Of a stretch of DNA of 64,000 nt, positions 52,630 to 61,851 are shown in pieces. Where the stretch lies: NCBI RefSeq assembly GCF_035666175.1, contig NZ_CP142016.1:2356001-2420000 (forward strand). The letters run 5' to 3'. The position numbers and the translations under genes were made by a program. This DNA is from Riemerella anatipestifer. Its GTDB lineage: Bacteria; Bacteroidota; Bacteroidia; Flavobacteriales; Weeksellaceae. Under the pieces are notes generated by a model. That model saw nothing but the letters and a program-made list of their open reading frames with translations. It searched no databases and was not told where the DNA came from. The first letter of the stretch is position 1. The number at the start of each line of letters is the position of its first letter.

Positions 52630-55316
52630 AAGGAAATCATCATCAGTTAGAACTTCCTGCGAGACCGCTTAAATTGTCAGGGTTAGAGCCGCTTATCATC
52701 ACTCCCGAATCTAACTTTGTGAATGTTGGGGAAAGAACGAATGTTGCAGGGTCTAAACGATTTTTAAGGCTGGTAAAAGAGGGCAACTATTCTGAAGCTT
52801 TAGAGATTGCAAGGCATCAGGTGGAAGGTGGCGCTCAGATTTTAGATGTCAATATGGACGATGGACTTATTGACGGTAAAGAAGCTATGGTAAAATTCTT
52901 AAACCTCATCGCTTCCGAGCCTGATATTGCTCGTATTCCGATTATGATAGACTCTTCCAAGTGGGAGATTTTAGAGGCTGGGTTACAGGTAGTACAAGGT
53001 AAAGCGGTGGTCAATTCCATTAGCCTTAAAGGTGGCGAAGAAGAATTTATCAATCAAGCTAAAAAAATAAAAAGATACGGTGCGGCAGTTATTGTTATGG
53101 CTTTTGATGAAGTGGGGCAAGCCGATACTTACGACAGAAGGATAGAAATCGCGGAGCGGTCTTATCGCCTTTTGGTAAATAAAGTCAATTTTGCTCCAGA
53201 GGATATTATTTTTGACCTTAATATATTTCCTGTAGCTACGGGAATGGAAGAACACAGACGAAACGCTATAGATTTTATTGAAGCGACGAGATGGGTAAGA
53301 CAAAATTTACTGTATGCTTCGGTAAGTGGAGGCGTGAGTAATGTGTCGTTTTCTTTTAGAGGTAATGATACCGTGAGGGAAGCCATGCACTCGGTATTTT
53401 TATACCACGCCATACAAGCAGGAATGAATATGGGGATTGTAAACCCTACTATGTTAGAGGTGTATGACGAAATTCCTAAAGAACTTCTAACCCTAGTAGA
53501 AGATGTTATATTAGACCGAAAAGATGATGCTACAGAACGCCTACTAGAATATTCAGAAACGCATAAATCTACCAAAAAGGAAAAGGTAGAAGATTTATCG
53601 TGGAGAGAACAATCTTTGCAAGAACGAATTACCTACTCATTAGTAAAGGGTATCGACCGCTTTGTAGAGGAAGATATGGACGCCGCTCTTAAAGTGAGTG
53701 AAAAGCCTTTAGATATAATAGAAAATAACCTTATGACAGGTATGGGCGTAGTGGGTGATTTATTTGGAAGTGGGAAGATGTTTCTGCCTCAAGTGGTAAA
53801 ATCGGCTAGAGTGATGAAAAAAGCCGTGGCTTACCTTCAGCCTTTTATAGAGCGCGAAAAAGATGCTACACGACCGTCCAATGGTAAAATTTTAATGGCA
53901 ACCGTAAAGGGAGATGTACACGATATTGGTAAAAATATTGTGAGTGTGGTGTTGGGTTGCAACAATTACGATATTGTAGATTTGGGCGTAATGGTACCTG
54001 CTGAAAAGATAATCCAAACAGCGATAGACGAAAAGGTAGATGTTATAGGACTTAGTGGACTGATTACTCCGAGTTTGGACGAGATGGTACACATTGCCTC
54101 TGAATTAGAAAGGCAAAATCTAGAATTTCCTTTAATGATAGGCGGTGCTACGACTTCAAAAGCCCATACAGCGGTTAAAATTGCTCCTCAGTATCGCAAT
54201 ACGGTAGTTCATGTTAATGATGCGTCTAGGGCGGTAAATGTGGTAAGTTCTCTACTTAATAAAGAGAAATCTAATGCTTATGCTCTTAATTTGAGAGAGG
54301 AATATGATGAGTTTAGAGAGAAATTTCTTGGTAGAAAAATAGAGAAGGAGTATGTCTCAATAAAAGAAGCAAGACAAGAACGCTTTAAAATTGATTGGGA
54401 TAAAGAAATCATTTCCAAGCCTAATAGTTTAGGAATAAAGGTAATTGAAAATCAAGATTTGGAAGCTTTGTTACCTTATATAGATTGGTCGCCGTTTTTT
54501 AGAAGTTGGGATTTACACGGTAAATATCCACAGATTTTAGAAGATGAGGTCGTTGGTGTTCAGGCTCGAGAACTGTATCATGATGCTCAAAAAATGCTCA
54601 GCCATATTCTAAAGGAGAAAACACTTACAGCGAAAGCTGTTTTTGGGATTTTTCCTGCTCAATCTAATGATAAAGACGATATTATCATCAATAAAAATGA
54701 GGAAAAAATAGCCTTTAGAACATTAAGGCAACAGCTTAAAAAATCCAAAGGAAAGCCTTACTATGCTTTGTCGGATTTTATTGCTCCAGAAACTTCGGGT
54801 AAGCAAGATTATTTGGGGTTGTTTTGTGTAACGGCTGGTTTTGGTACAGAAGAATTAGCTAAAGCCTACGAGGCTCAAAATGACGATTATAACGCCATTA
54901 TGGTAAAGGCTCTTGCGGATAGATTTGCAGAGGCTTTTGCAGAATATCTGCACCGTGAGGTAAGATTAAAATATTGGGGATATGCCCAAGATGAAAGTTT
55001 AGATAACGAGGCGCTTATTGCCGAAAAATATAGGGGGATTCGTCCAGCTCCAGGGTATCCTGCATGTCCAGACCATTTGGAAAAAGAAACCATTTGGGAA
55101 GTACTCAAAGTAGAGGAAGAAATAGGGGTTTACCTCACCGAAAGTTTAGCGATGTTTCCTACGGCATCGGTGTCGGGGTATTACTTTGGAAGTTCTCACG
55201 CCAAATATTTTGGAGTGGGCAGAATTACAGAAGACCAGTTAGAAGATTACGCTAATAGAAAAAACATCAGTATAGAAAAAGCAAGAAAATGGCTTACTTC
55301 TAACTTATCAGAGTAG
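52626..55316 (+). CDS. metH: Methionine synthase MetH, folate-, cobalamin- and SAM-binding modules (C-terminal half)
   Basis: An 896-residue protein with three domains in order: pterin-binding barrel ([20 protein letters not shown] near 30-50; [17 protein letters not shown]), cobalamin-binding domain with the [10 protein letters not shown] motif whose His is the lower cobalt ligand, then [20 protein letters not shown], and the activation domain ([60 protein letters not shown]). It transfers the methyl group from methyl-tetrahydrofolate to homocysteine through methylcobalamin. It works together with the N-terminal half above. The AdoMet-binding region is complete. Confidence 0.95.
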   Translation: MKGNHHQLELPARPLKLSGLEPLIITPESNFVNVGERTNVAGSKRFLRLVKEGNYSEALEIARHQVEGGAQILDVNMDDGLIDGKEAMVKFLNLIASEPDIARIPIMIDSSKWEILEAGLQVVQGKAVVNSISLKGGEEEFINQAKKIKRYGAAVIVMAFDEVGQADTYDRRIEIAERSYRLLVNKVNFAPEDIIFDLNIFPVATGMEEHRRNAIDFIEATRWVRQNLLYASVSGGVSNVSFSFRGNDTVREAMHSVFLYHAIQAGMNMGIVNPTMLEVYDEIPKELLTLVEDVILDRKDDATERLLEYSETHKSTKKEKVEDLSWREQSLQERITYSLVKGIDRFVEEDMDAALKVSEKPLDIIENNLMTGMGVVGDLFGSGKMFLPQVVKSARVMKKAVAYLQPFIEREKDATRPSNGKILMATVKGDVHDIGKNIVSVVLGCNNYDIVDLGVMVPAEKIIQTAIDEKVDVIGLSGLITPSLDEMVHIASELERQNLEFPLMIGGATTSKAHTAVKIAPQYRNTVVHVNDASRAVNVVSSLLNKEKSNAYALNLREEYDEFREKFLGRKIEKEYVSIKEARQERFKIDWDKEIISKPNSLGIKVIENQDLEALLPYIDWSPFFRSWDLHGKYPQILEDEVVGVQARELYHDAQKMLSHILKEKTLTAKAVFGIFPAQSNDKDDIIINKNEEKIAFRTLRQQLKKSKGKPYYALSDFIAPETSGKQDYLGLFCVTAGFGTEELAKAYEAQNDDYNAIMVKALADRFAEAFAEYLHREVRLKYWGYAQDESLDNEALIAEKYRGIRPAPGYPACPDHLEKETIWEVLKVEEEIGVYLTESLAMFPTASVSGYYFGSSHAKYFGVGRITEDQLEDYANRKNISIEKARKWLTSNLSE

Positions 55317-55343
55317 TTTAGTTTTTGTGTAAAATATTAAAAT

Positions 55344-56306
55344 TTGATTATGAAAGTAACAGAACATATAAAAAAATCAGAAGGTAAAACCTTATTTTCG
55401 TTTGAGATATTACCTCCATTAAAGGGACAGAATATACAATGTATTTTTGATGCCATAGACCCTCTTATTGAGTTTAATCCTAGCTTTATAGATGTTACCT
55501 ACCATAGAGAAGAGTATGAATATGTAGAGGTAAGAGATGGCTTGTTAGAAAAAAGAGTGGTAAGAAAACGCCCTGGTACAGTGGGGATTTGTGCTGCAAT
55601 ACAGAATAAATATAAGGTAGATGCTATTCCGCATATCCTTTGTGGTGGCTTTAATAGAGAGGATACCGAGAATTTTTTAATTGATTTAGATTTTTTGGGT
55701 ATAGATAATGTAGTTGCATTGAGGGGAGATGCAGTAAAGTCCGAAATTTATTTTAAACCTGAGAAAAATGGTCATACTTATGCTTCAGATTTGGTAAAGC
55801 AGATACAGAATATGAATAAAGGGATTTACTTAGATACTAGCTTGGAGAAAGCAGCTCCTACCAATTTTTCTGTAGGTGTGGCTGGTTATCCAGAGAAGCA
55901 TATGGAAGCCGCTAGTTTTTCTCAAGACATAGGTCATCTTAAGAAAAAAGTGGAGGCAGGTGCAGATTATATTGTGACCCAAATGTTTTTTGATAATCAA
56001 AAATACTTTGATTTTGTAGACAGATGCCGTTCCGAAGGGATAGAAGTCCCAATTATACCAGGACTTAAGCCTATTGCCACTAAAAGTCAGTTGAGTCTTA
56101 TTCCGCATAGATTTAAGGTAGATTTGCCAGATGATTTGGTAACGGCTATTACTAAAGCCAATAACAATAATGAAGCTAAAGAAATCGGTGTAGAATGGTG
56201 CATAGAGCAAAGTAAGGATTTAATGAAAAAAGGAGTGCCTATTCTCCATTATTACTCTATGGGTAAAAGCGAAAGTGTAAGAAAAATAGCAGAGGCTATA
56301 TTTTAA
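55344..56306 (+). CDS. metF: 5,10-methylenetetrahydrofolate reductase
   Basis: A 320-residue FAD-dependent TIM barrel that makes 5-methyl-tetrahydrofolate, the methyl donor for MetH. The best start is likely ATG at 55350 (MKVTEHIKKSEGKTLFSFEI), although an ATG two codons upstream is also open. Landmarks are FSFEILPPLKGQNIQCIF, FIDVTYHREEYEY, DNVVALRGDAVKSE and AGADYIVTQMFFDNQKYFDF. It lies 27 bases downstream of metH and shares the riboswitch-controlled transcript, which ends with a terminator. Confidence 0.93.
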   Translation: MIMKVTEHIKKSEGKTLFSFEILPPLKGQNIQCIFDAIDPLIEFNPSFIDVTYHREEYEYVEVRDGLLEKRVVRKRPGTVGICAAIQNKYKVDAIPHILCGGFNREDTENFLIDLDFLGIDNVVALRGDAVKSEIYFKPEKNGHTYASDLVKQIQNMNKGIYLDTSLEKAAPTNFSVGVAGYPEKHMEAASFSQDIGHLKKKVEAGADYIVTQMFFDNQKYFDFVDRCRSEGIEVPIIPGLKPIATKSQLSLIPHRFKVDLPDDLVTAITKANNNNEAKEIGVEWCIEQSKDLMKKGVPILHYYSMGKSESVRKIAEAIF

Positions 56307-56317
56307 GATTGATATTG

Positions 56318-56353
56318 GTTCAGGCTATCTCTCACGATAGCCTGAACGTTTTT
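56318..56353. terminator. Terminator of the metH-metF unit
   Basis: A perfect 12-bp stem (gttcaggctatc at 56318-56329 and gatagcctgaac at 56336-56347) with a 6-nt loop and a T run follows the metF stop. It is shared with the converging ketoacyl synthase gene. Confidence 0.9.
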
Positions 56354-56354
56354 A

Positions 56355-57539
56355 TTAGTCAATTTCTTTTGAAATCAATAGGCTTACAGCATTTCCTCCA
56401 AATCCAACAGCATTTACTAGTATATTATTGATTTTCTTTTCTTTGGTTATGTTTTGTTTTTCAATAAAAGGAACTTCAATGAGTTGTTGGTGCTCTAACA
56501 TTAGCAAAGCCAATTCTAAACTCAAAATTCCAGAAGCTCCAAAGGTGTGCCCTATTTTCCATTTATTAGTGGTAAAGAAAGGAATGTTATGAGGTGTAAA
56601 AACATCTTCTATGGCAAATTTTTCGGAGGTATCACCTTTAATAGTTCCAGGAGAATGCATCACGATGGCATCTACTTTAGACTTGTCAATATTTCGAGTT
56701 GCCATTTCCATCGTCATTCTAAGGCATTCAGCCCTTTCGGAAATAGAAATGTTATGGGTTAAAGGCTCCGAAGCAACGCCTATTCCTGTAATATAAGCGA
56801 ATGGTGGTCTTTCGCCTGTGAGTTTACCGATCGCCATAGAACCAGCACCTTCGCCTAAGACCATCGTATTTTCTGTTTTAGAAATATCTCCAGCAAGGCA
56901 AGGATAGTTTTCGCCTAGGCGATGAGAGTAGATTTTAAGGGCTTTCATTTGAGCGATACTAAACGGCGTTAAAGAAGCCTCGGCACCACCTACCAAAAAC
57001 TGATTGGTAAATCCAGCTTTTATCCACGCAATGCCGTTGAGTACAGAATGTAAAGCCGTAGAGCAAGTAATGGAATGAGAAAAGTCTGGACCTGTAATGC
57101 CTAAATCCTGAAGCACCCAAGTTGAGATATTACCCAAAGTGGTAAGCGGAGAGGTTAGGGTAGGAGTTTTTCCTGTTTCTAAAAAGGTTTGGTAGAATTT
57201 TTCAAAACTTTCAGTAGCACCTCTGGAGGAACCTAAATTTACCCCAATATTATCGTTAGTATTCCATTGGGCTTCTTTAAAGGCCATTCTTGAAGCAAGT
57301 ATACCGTACAGTACAGAAGGGTCTAGCTTTTTGTAAGAAGGGTGTTCTTCTTTTAAAGCATTCAGATGAGGTATTACGCTATCATGCAGTTTTCCCATTA
57401 AGGTAGTCTCTCCGTTGGAAAGTTCTTTTTTTAAGTAGGATTTGTCATCACAATAGGCATTCCAAATGTCTGTTTTGTGCATGCCTAGAGCAGATACACT
57501 GCCAAATCCGTAAATACCAATAGCCTCGTCTAGCTTCAT
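56355..57539 (-). CDS. Beta-ketoacyl-ACP synthase-like condensing enzyme
   Basis: A 394-residue thiolase-fold enzyme with a complete Cys-His-His triad: C159 (SITCSTALHSV), H295 (VMHSPGTIKGD), and H331 (NKWKIGHTFGASG), plus the K326 that sits five residues before H331 in FabF/FabB-type enzymes. It is shorter at the N-terminus than FabF. It could extend an acyl chain by one malonyl unit. It lies head to head with bioF-bioD-bioA, with the terminator of metF at its 3' end. A role in making the pimeloyl precursor of biotin is plausible but an inference from position; a separate lipid product is the alternative. Confidence 0.85.
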   Translation of the reverse strand: MKLDEAIGIYGFGSVSALGMHKTDIWNAYCDDKSYLKKELSNGETTLMGKLHDSVIPHLNALKEEHPSYKKLDPSVLYGILASRMAFKEAQWNTNDNIGVNLGSSRGATESFEKFYQTFLETGKTPTLTSPLTTLGNISTWVLQDLGITGPDFSHSITCSTALHSVLNGIAWIKAGFTNQFLVGGAEASLTPFSIAQMKALKIYSHRLGENYPCLAGDISKTENTMVLGEGAGSMAIGKLTGERPPFAYITGIGVASEPLTHNISISERAECLRMTMEMATRNIDKSKVDAIVMHSPGTIKGDTSEKFAIEDVFTPHNIPFFTTNKWKIGHTFGASGILSLELALLMLEHQQLIEVPFIEKQNITKEKKINNILVNAVGFGGNAVSLLISKEID

Positions 57540-57646
57540 CTGTCTAAATCTGTGTTAAGAAGGAGCAAAGATAAAAATATGAGATGGACTGAATCTACTT
57601 TTTAGTGATATTTTTGTACTTTAGCCCCAGAATTATTCCCTTTGAA

Positions 57647-58804
57647 ATGAATATTCCCAAAAGATTATTAGATAAAATTTCCGAACGAAAAGAAAAAAAT
57701 GCGTGGCGAGTGTTAACGGAATACACAGGCGAATATGTAGATTTTTTTTCTAATGATTATCTAGGTTTTTCTAAAGAAGTTTTGTTAGAAGATGATAAAG
57801 TTGCTTCGTATTCAAAGGTATTGGGTGGCTCTACGGGGTCTAGACTATTGTCTGGTAATTTGCCTATTTTTAGAGAAGTAGAAGAGGTTATCAAAGACTT
57901 TCATCAGTCGGAAGCAGCTCTTATTTTCAATTCGGGATATAATGCTAATTTAGGCGTGCTTAGTGCTTTACCTCAAAGGAATGATTGGGTATTGTATGAT
58001 GAACTTTCTCACGCTTCCATAAGAGATGGCATTCGGTTGTCTTATGCACAATCTAAAAAGTTTAAACATAACGATTTAGAAGACTTAGAACATTTACTTA
58101 AAACCAGAAAAGAAACATTGGTTGCAGGAGAGATTTATATCGTTACAGAATCTGTTTTCTCTATGGACGGCGATGCTCCTGATATTGAAGCTCTGTTCAA
58201 TCTTGCTCAACGTTATGGAGCTTATGTTATCATAGACGAGGCTCACGCTTTGGGTGTTTTGGGAGAATATGGGAGCGGACTAAGCCAAGTATGGTGTCAG
58301 CATTCGGCTTTGCTTTGTAGGGTGGTTACTTTTGGTAAAGGTCTAGGGTGTCACGGTGCGGCGGTGCTTTGTTCAGAATTGTTGAGGGAATATCTTATCA
58401 ACTTTGCAAGGAGTTTTATTTATACTACAGCTTTGGATAGGCATTCGGTGTCCTCTATTTTAAAAGGATATAAAGCCCTTAAAACTCAAACACATCAAAG
58501 AGAAAAATTACTCACGAATATTGCTTTTTTCAAAGGAGAAGTAGAACGCCTAGGGCTTAGTGATTACTTTATTCCTAGTGTTGCACCTATACAAGGTATG
58601 CTGGTACAAGGCAATAGTCAAGCTAAACTATTGTCTAAAACTTTGGAAGAAAACGGCTATATTGCCAAAGCAATACTTTCGCCTACCGTTCCCGAGGGCA
58701 AAGAACGATTGAGATTTTGTATACACGCTTACAACACACCTTCGGAGATAACGGGAGCTTTAGAAATTGCCCACGATTTTATCATTTCTAATGTAAAGAA
58801 ATAA
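57647..58804 (+). CDS. bioF: 8-amino-7-oxononanoate synthase
   Basis: A 385-residue PLP enzyme that condenses pimeloyl-ACP or pimeloyl-CoA with alanine, the first step of biotin ring assembly. The ATG at 57647 is preferred over an open GTG at 57605, since a TATTTTTG promoter-like box at 57609-57616 lies between them. Landmarks are FFSNDYLGFSKEVL, ALIFNSGYNANLGVL, VIIDEAHALGVLGEYGSG, and the PLP lysine in VTFGKGLGCHG. It differs from the kbl paralogue at 1.3 kb, which has TLGKALGG. BioD follows four bases later. Confidence 0.93.
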   Translation: MNIPKRLLDKISERKEKNAWRVLTEYTGEYVDFFSNDYLGFSKEVLLEDDKVASYSKVLGGSTGSRLLSGNLPIFREVEEVIKDFHQSEAALIFNSGYNANLGVLSALPQRNDWVLYDELSHASIRDGIRLSYAQSKKFKHNDLEDLEHLLKTRKETLVAGEIYIVTESVFSMDGDAPDIEALFNLAQRYGAYVIIDEAHALGVLGEYGSGLSQVWCQHSALLCRVVTFGKGLGCHGAAVLCSELLREYLINFARSFIYTTALDRHSVSSILKGYKALKTQTHQREKLLTNIAFFKGEVERLGLSDYFIPSVAPIQGMLVQGNSQAKLLSKTLEENGYIAKAILSPTVPEGKERLRFCIHAYNTPSEITGALEIAHDFIISNVKK

Positions 58805-58808
58805 ACTT

Positions 58809-59426
58809 ATGAAACTATTTGTTACAGGCATAGGTACAGAGGTTGGCAAAACCATGATTTCTGCCATATTGGTAGAGGCTTTAGGAGCTGATTATTGGAA
58901 ACCTATACAAGCAGGAGATTTAGACTTTTCGGATACAGATAAAGTGAGAAGTTTGGTTACTCGTACAGATGTATCGTTTCACCCAAATGCTTATGCCCTT
59001 AATACACCTGCTAGTCCGCATTATTCGGCAGAATTAGATGGCGTGTCTATCAGACTTGAATCTATGGTAGAACCTCTTGCCGATAACGATTTGGTGATAG
59101 AAGGTGCAGGTGGTGTGATGGTTCCCATAAATGATAAGGATACTTTTTTAGATTTCATTAAGGAAGATTATAAGGTAGTTTTAGTTTCTAGAAATTATTT
59201 AGGAAGTATCAACCATACTTTAATGACTTACGAAGTGCTTAAAAATAAAGGCGTTAATTTTTTAGGTATTGTGTTTAATGGAGAAGCTAATCCTTCCACA
59301 GAACAGATTATCATCTCTAAAACTCAACTAGAAGTAATAGGTAGGGTAGCGGAAGAACCAATATGGAATAAAGAAACAGTGCGAAAATACGCTTCTGTGT
59401 TTAATACTAATTTTTTCAAAAAATGA
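58809..59426 (+). CDS. bioD: Dethiobiotin synthetase
   Basis: A 205-residue cytosolic P-loop enzyme that closes the ureido ring of dethiobiotin from DAPA, CO2 and ATP. The P-loop is GIGTEVGKTM near residues 7-16; YWKPIQAGDL and VIEGAGGVMVPIND are the other family signatures. The ATG of bioA at 59423 overlaps its last four bases. Length is usual. Confidence 0.93.
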   Translation: MKLFVTGIGTEVGKTMISAILVEALGADYWKPIQAGDLDFSDTDKVRSLVTRTDVSFHPNAYALNTPASPHYSAELDGVSIRLESMVEPLADNDLVIEGAGGVMVPINDKDTFLDFIKEDYKVVLVSRNYLGSINHTLMTYEVLKNKGVNFLGIVFNGEANPSTEQIIISKTQLEVIGRVAEEPIWNKETVRKYASVFNTNFFKK

Positions 59427-60703
59427 ATTGGAGCGAAAAAGATTTAGAATACAACTGGCACCCATACACACAACATAAAGGGCTAAAAGAACTCCCTGTA
59501 ATTGTGAAGGGCAAAGGCGAGTTTTTATGGGATACCAATGGTAAGCGCTATATAGACGGCATTGCCAGTTGGTGGGTTAATCCGTTTGGACATAGTAACT
59601 CTGTTTTAGCAGAAGCTATTTATAATCAGCTTAATACTTTAGAGCATGTGTTGTTTGGAGGTTTTACGCATACCAAAGCAATTGAACTTTCAGAGCGGTT
59701 ATTAAGTTTATTGCCCTCTAATCAGAAAAAGATATTTTACTCGGATAATGGTTCTACGGCGGTGGAAATAGCTATCAAGGCTGCCCTCCAATTTTTTTAT
59801 AACAAAGGTTTAAAAAAAACTAAGATTATTGCTTTTGAAAATGCTTTCCATGGGGATACCTTTGGAGCGATGGCGGCTAGTGGGATTTCATTTTTCACCG
59901 AAGCTTTTAAAAACTCCCTTATAGAAGTAGAAAGAATACCTGTGCCTACCAAAGGAAACGAGGAAAGATGCATTAAACAATTTGAAACTTTGGTAAAAAC
60001 AGATGAGTTTGCGTGCTTTATTTTTGAACCATTGATACTTGGTGCGGCAGGAATGCAAATGTACGATGCAGAGCCTCTCAATCAATTGATTACTATTGCT
60101 AAACAAAACCAAGTGTTTACCATAGCTGATGAGGTTATGACGGGCTTTGGTAAAACGGGCAAAACTTTCGCTTGTGAATATCTTTCTCAACAACCAGATA
60201 TGATGTGTTTTTCCAAAGCTCTAACGGGGGGAACTATACCTATGGCGGTTACTAGCTTTTCGGAGGAGGTGTTTCAAGGGTTTTATGATGATGATGTTAA
60301 TAAAGCCTTGTTTCATGGGCATACTTTTACGGCTAATCCTACGGGCTGTTCGGCGGCTTTAGCAACGATAAATCTCTTGCTTACAGACGAAATGCAAAGG
60401 CATATTAAAAGGGTTCATCAGTCTCACCTTAAATTTTTGAAACAACTAGAAGGGAAGAAAGTGGCTAATGCTAGAGTGCTAGGTGTTATTTTAGCATTTG
60501 AGTTAGAGTTAGACGGTAAGCACGATTATTATGGAGATTTAAGAAACAGGCTATATCAGTTTTTTATAGAGCAAGGGGTAATTCTTCGCCCAGTGGGTAA
60601 TACAATTTATGTGTTGCCACCTTATACCATTTCTGATGAAAGCCTCAATATCATTTACCAAAAAATATTGGAGAGTATAGATAAATTTGGAGAAGTTTTT
60701 TGA
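59423..60703 (+). CDS. bioA: Adenosylmethionine-8-amino-7-oxononanoate aminotransferase
   Basis: A 426-residue class III PLP aminotransferase that converts KAPA to DAPA using SAM as amino donor. It shows YNWHPYTQHKGLKELPVIVK at the start, GIASWWVNPFGHSNSVLA, FHGDTFGAMAASGISFFTEA, IADEVMTGFGKTG, and the PLP lysine in CFSKALTGGTIPMAVTSFSE. The tryptophan-rich opening distinguishes BioA from related transaminases. It is the last of the three bio genes; bioB, bioC and bioH are not in this window. Confidence 0.95.
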   Translation: MNWSEKDLEYNWHPYTQHKGLKELPVIVKGKGEFLWDTNGKRYIDGIASWWVNPFGHSNSVLAEAIYNQLNTLEHVLFGGFTHTKAIELSERLLSLLPSNQKKIFYSDNGSTAVEIAIKAALQFFYNKGLKKTKIIAFENAFHGDTFGAMAASGISFFTEAFKNSLIEVERIPVPTKGNEERCIKQFETLVKTDEFACFIFEPLILGAAGMQMYDAEPLNQLITIAKQNQVFTIADEVMTGFGKTGKTFACEYLSQQPDMMCFSKALTGGTIPMAVTSFSEEVFQGFYDDDVNKALFHGHTFTANPTGCSAALATINLLLTDEMQRHIKRVHQSHLKFLKQLEGKKVANARVLGVILAFELELDGKHDYYGDLRNRLYQFFIEQGVILRPVGNTIYVLPPYTISDESLNIIYQKILESIDKFGEVF

Positions 60704-60756
60704 TGAGAGCTATAAAGTATAGCTATTAACTTTATCAATAAAAATAATTTAGAGAT

Positions 60757-61227
60757 ATGGTGTATCAGTATAAAAATATAGGTTATTCCTTTTTAATAAT
60801 AATTACTTCGCTAGTGGCGTGTAAAGAGGGTAAATCTAACCCTAACCCTTTACCAAAAGAAGATGATAAATCGGTAGTAATTCAAAAAACAAAAGAGGTT
60901 AAAAGTCTTGCCAATTTGCTCATACACGAAGTAGTGAACAGACTACCTACATCTGATACCCTTTACATTGCAGTGGAAAAGCAGTATCCTATCTGTGGGA
61001 ACGATGAGCGATTTAAAGGTGATGGAACAATGGCTTCTACTAGCGACACGAAAGAAATTAGTATAAATTCTACAGAGGCTTATGAATCACTTTATAAAGT
61101 TAAAAACACAACAGTAGTAACAGGAGGGCTTTTAGATGGGGATTATTTTAATGCTGATTCAACGGAATTTAGCTTTAATCTTTTAGAAGAAAAAACCAGT
61201 CTATTTATTGGATTTTGTTTCAATTAA
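60757..61227 (+). CDS. Hypothetical lipoprotein, 3'-frameshifted
   Basis: The open frame encodes 156 residues with a lipoprotein signal (IIITSLVAC, Cys at 22), then KEGKSNPNPLPKEDDKSVVI. It ends LFIGFCFN, an unnatural end. Deleting one A from the A6 run at 61190-61195 changes this to EEKPVYLLDFVSIKNDKVEV and extends the protein to a stop at 61322-61324, giving 188 residues with a good beta-strand pattern (THITVVFKNNQWVVLH). So this copy seems broken or slippery at a homopolymer. It lies 53 bases after bioA, with no known family. Confidence 0.65.
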   Translation: MVYQYKNIGYSFLIIITSLVACKEGKSNPNPLPKEDDKSVVIQKTKEVKSLANLLIHEVVNRLPTSDTLYIAVEKQYPICGNDERFKGDGTMASTSDTKEISINSTEAYESLYKVKNTTVVTGGLLDGDYFNADSTEFSFNLLEEKTSLFIGFCFN

Positions 61228-61324
61228 AAACGATAAAGTAGAGGTGGCGATAAAACATAATGATAAAGAAAAAACTCATATCACTGTAGTTTTTAAAAAT
61301 AATCAGTGGGTGGTTTTACACTAA
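61190..61324 (+). other. Out-of-frame 3' part of the lipoprotein gene
   Basis: Codons in the +1 frame after the A6 run read on as one continuous sequence to TAA at 61322-61324, matching the length of the combined gene (60757-61324 less one base is exactly 189 codons with the stop). This supports a one-base homopolymer insertion in either the genome or the assembly. Confidence 0.6.
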
Positions 61325-61429
61325 AGCCTTTTGGTAATATTATTTTTTTGAAATTAAATAAGAATAATTAAAAAAAATTACTGCGACTTATCTTGTCTTT
61401 TATTATGGTTACCTTTATCCAAAAAAACA

Positions 61430-61768
61430 ATGAAAAAACTATTTTTGGATGATGTTCGTACAGTATCAATGGTCTATCCTAATGCAAGTGATGGTGAGTT
61501 TGATGTAGTACGGTCTTATCAAGAGTTTGTAGAATATATAGTTAACAATGGATTGCCAGACTATATTAGTTTTGATAATGATTTGGGGCTTGATGATAAT
61601 GGTAATATTGCCCCAGATGGTTTGGAAGCTGTAAAATGGCTGGTTTATGAATCGGGTTTAGATTTACGGAATCTAAAATATTTTGTCCACTCTGCAAATC
61701 CTGTGGCTTCAGAGCAGATTAAAGGACTTATGGAAAATTACATGAGGCATCTAAATTCAGAGTCATAA
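61430..61768 (+). CDS. Cyclic-phosphate-processing receiver-like (cREC) domain protein
   Basis: A 112-residue cytosolic protein that fits the cREC family. Key sites are LFLDDVRTV (paired acidic D7, D8), YISFDNDLGLDD, APDGLEAVKWLVYE, and FVHSANPVASEQI near the end. The family looks like a response-regulator receiver domain and is proposed in comparative genomics to act on cyclic-phosphate RNA or nucleotide ends, often in RNA repair or conflict contexts. Here it stands alone with no RNA ligase or nuclease neighbour. A free-standing protein of this length is usual. Confidence 0.78.
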   Translation: MKKLFLDDVRTVSMVYPNASDGEFDVVRSYQEFVEYIVNNGLPDYISFDNDLGLDDNGNIAPDGLEAVKWLVYESGLDLRNLKYFVHSANPVASEQIKGLMENYMRHLNSES

Positions 61769-61851
61769 GATAAGTCTTATTTAAATATTAAGTAATATAT
61801 TGAATATTGTTATACTTTTGTTTTGCAGTACTAAAACCAAAAGTATATTTT

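Noticed and set aside
53162-53575. 137-codon minus-strand frame inside metH
   Set aside because: Antisense shadow of the conserved pterin-binding domain.
60708-60724. agctata/tatagct inverted repeat after bioA as a terminator
   Set aside because: Only 7 bp and followed by no T run; too weak to call.
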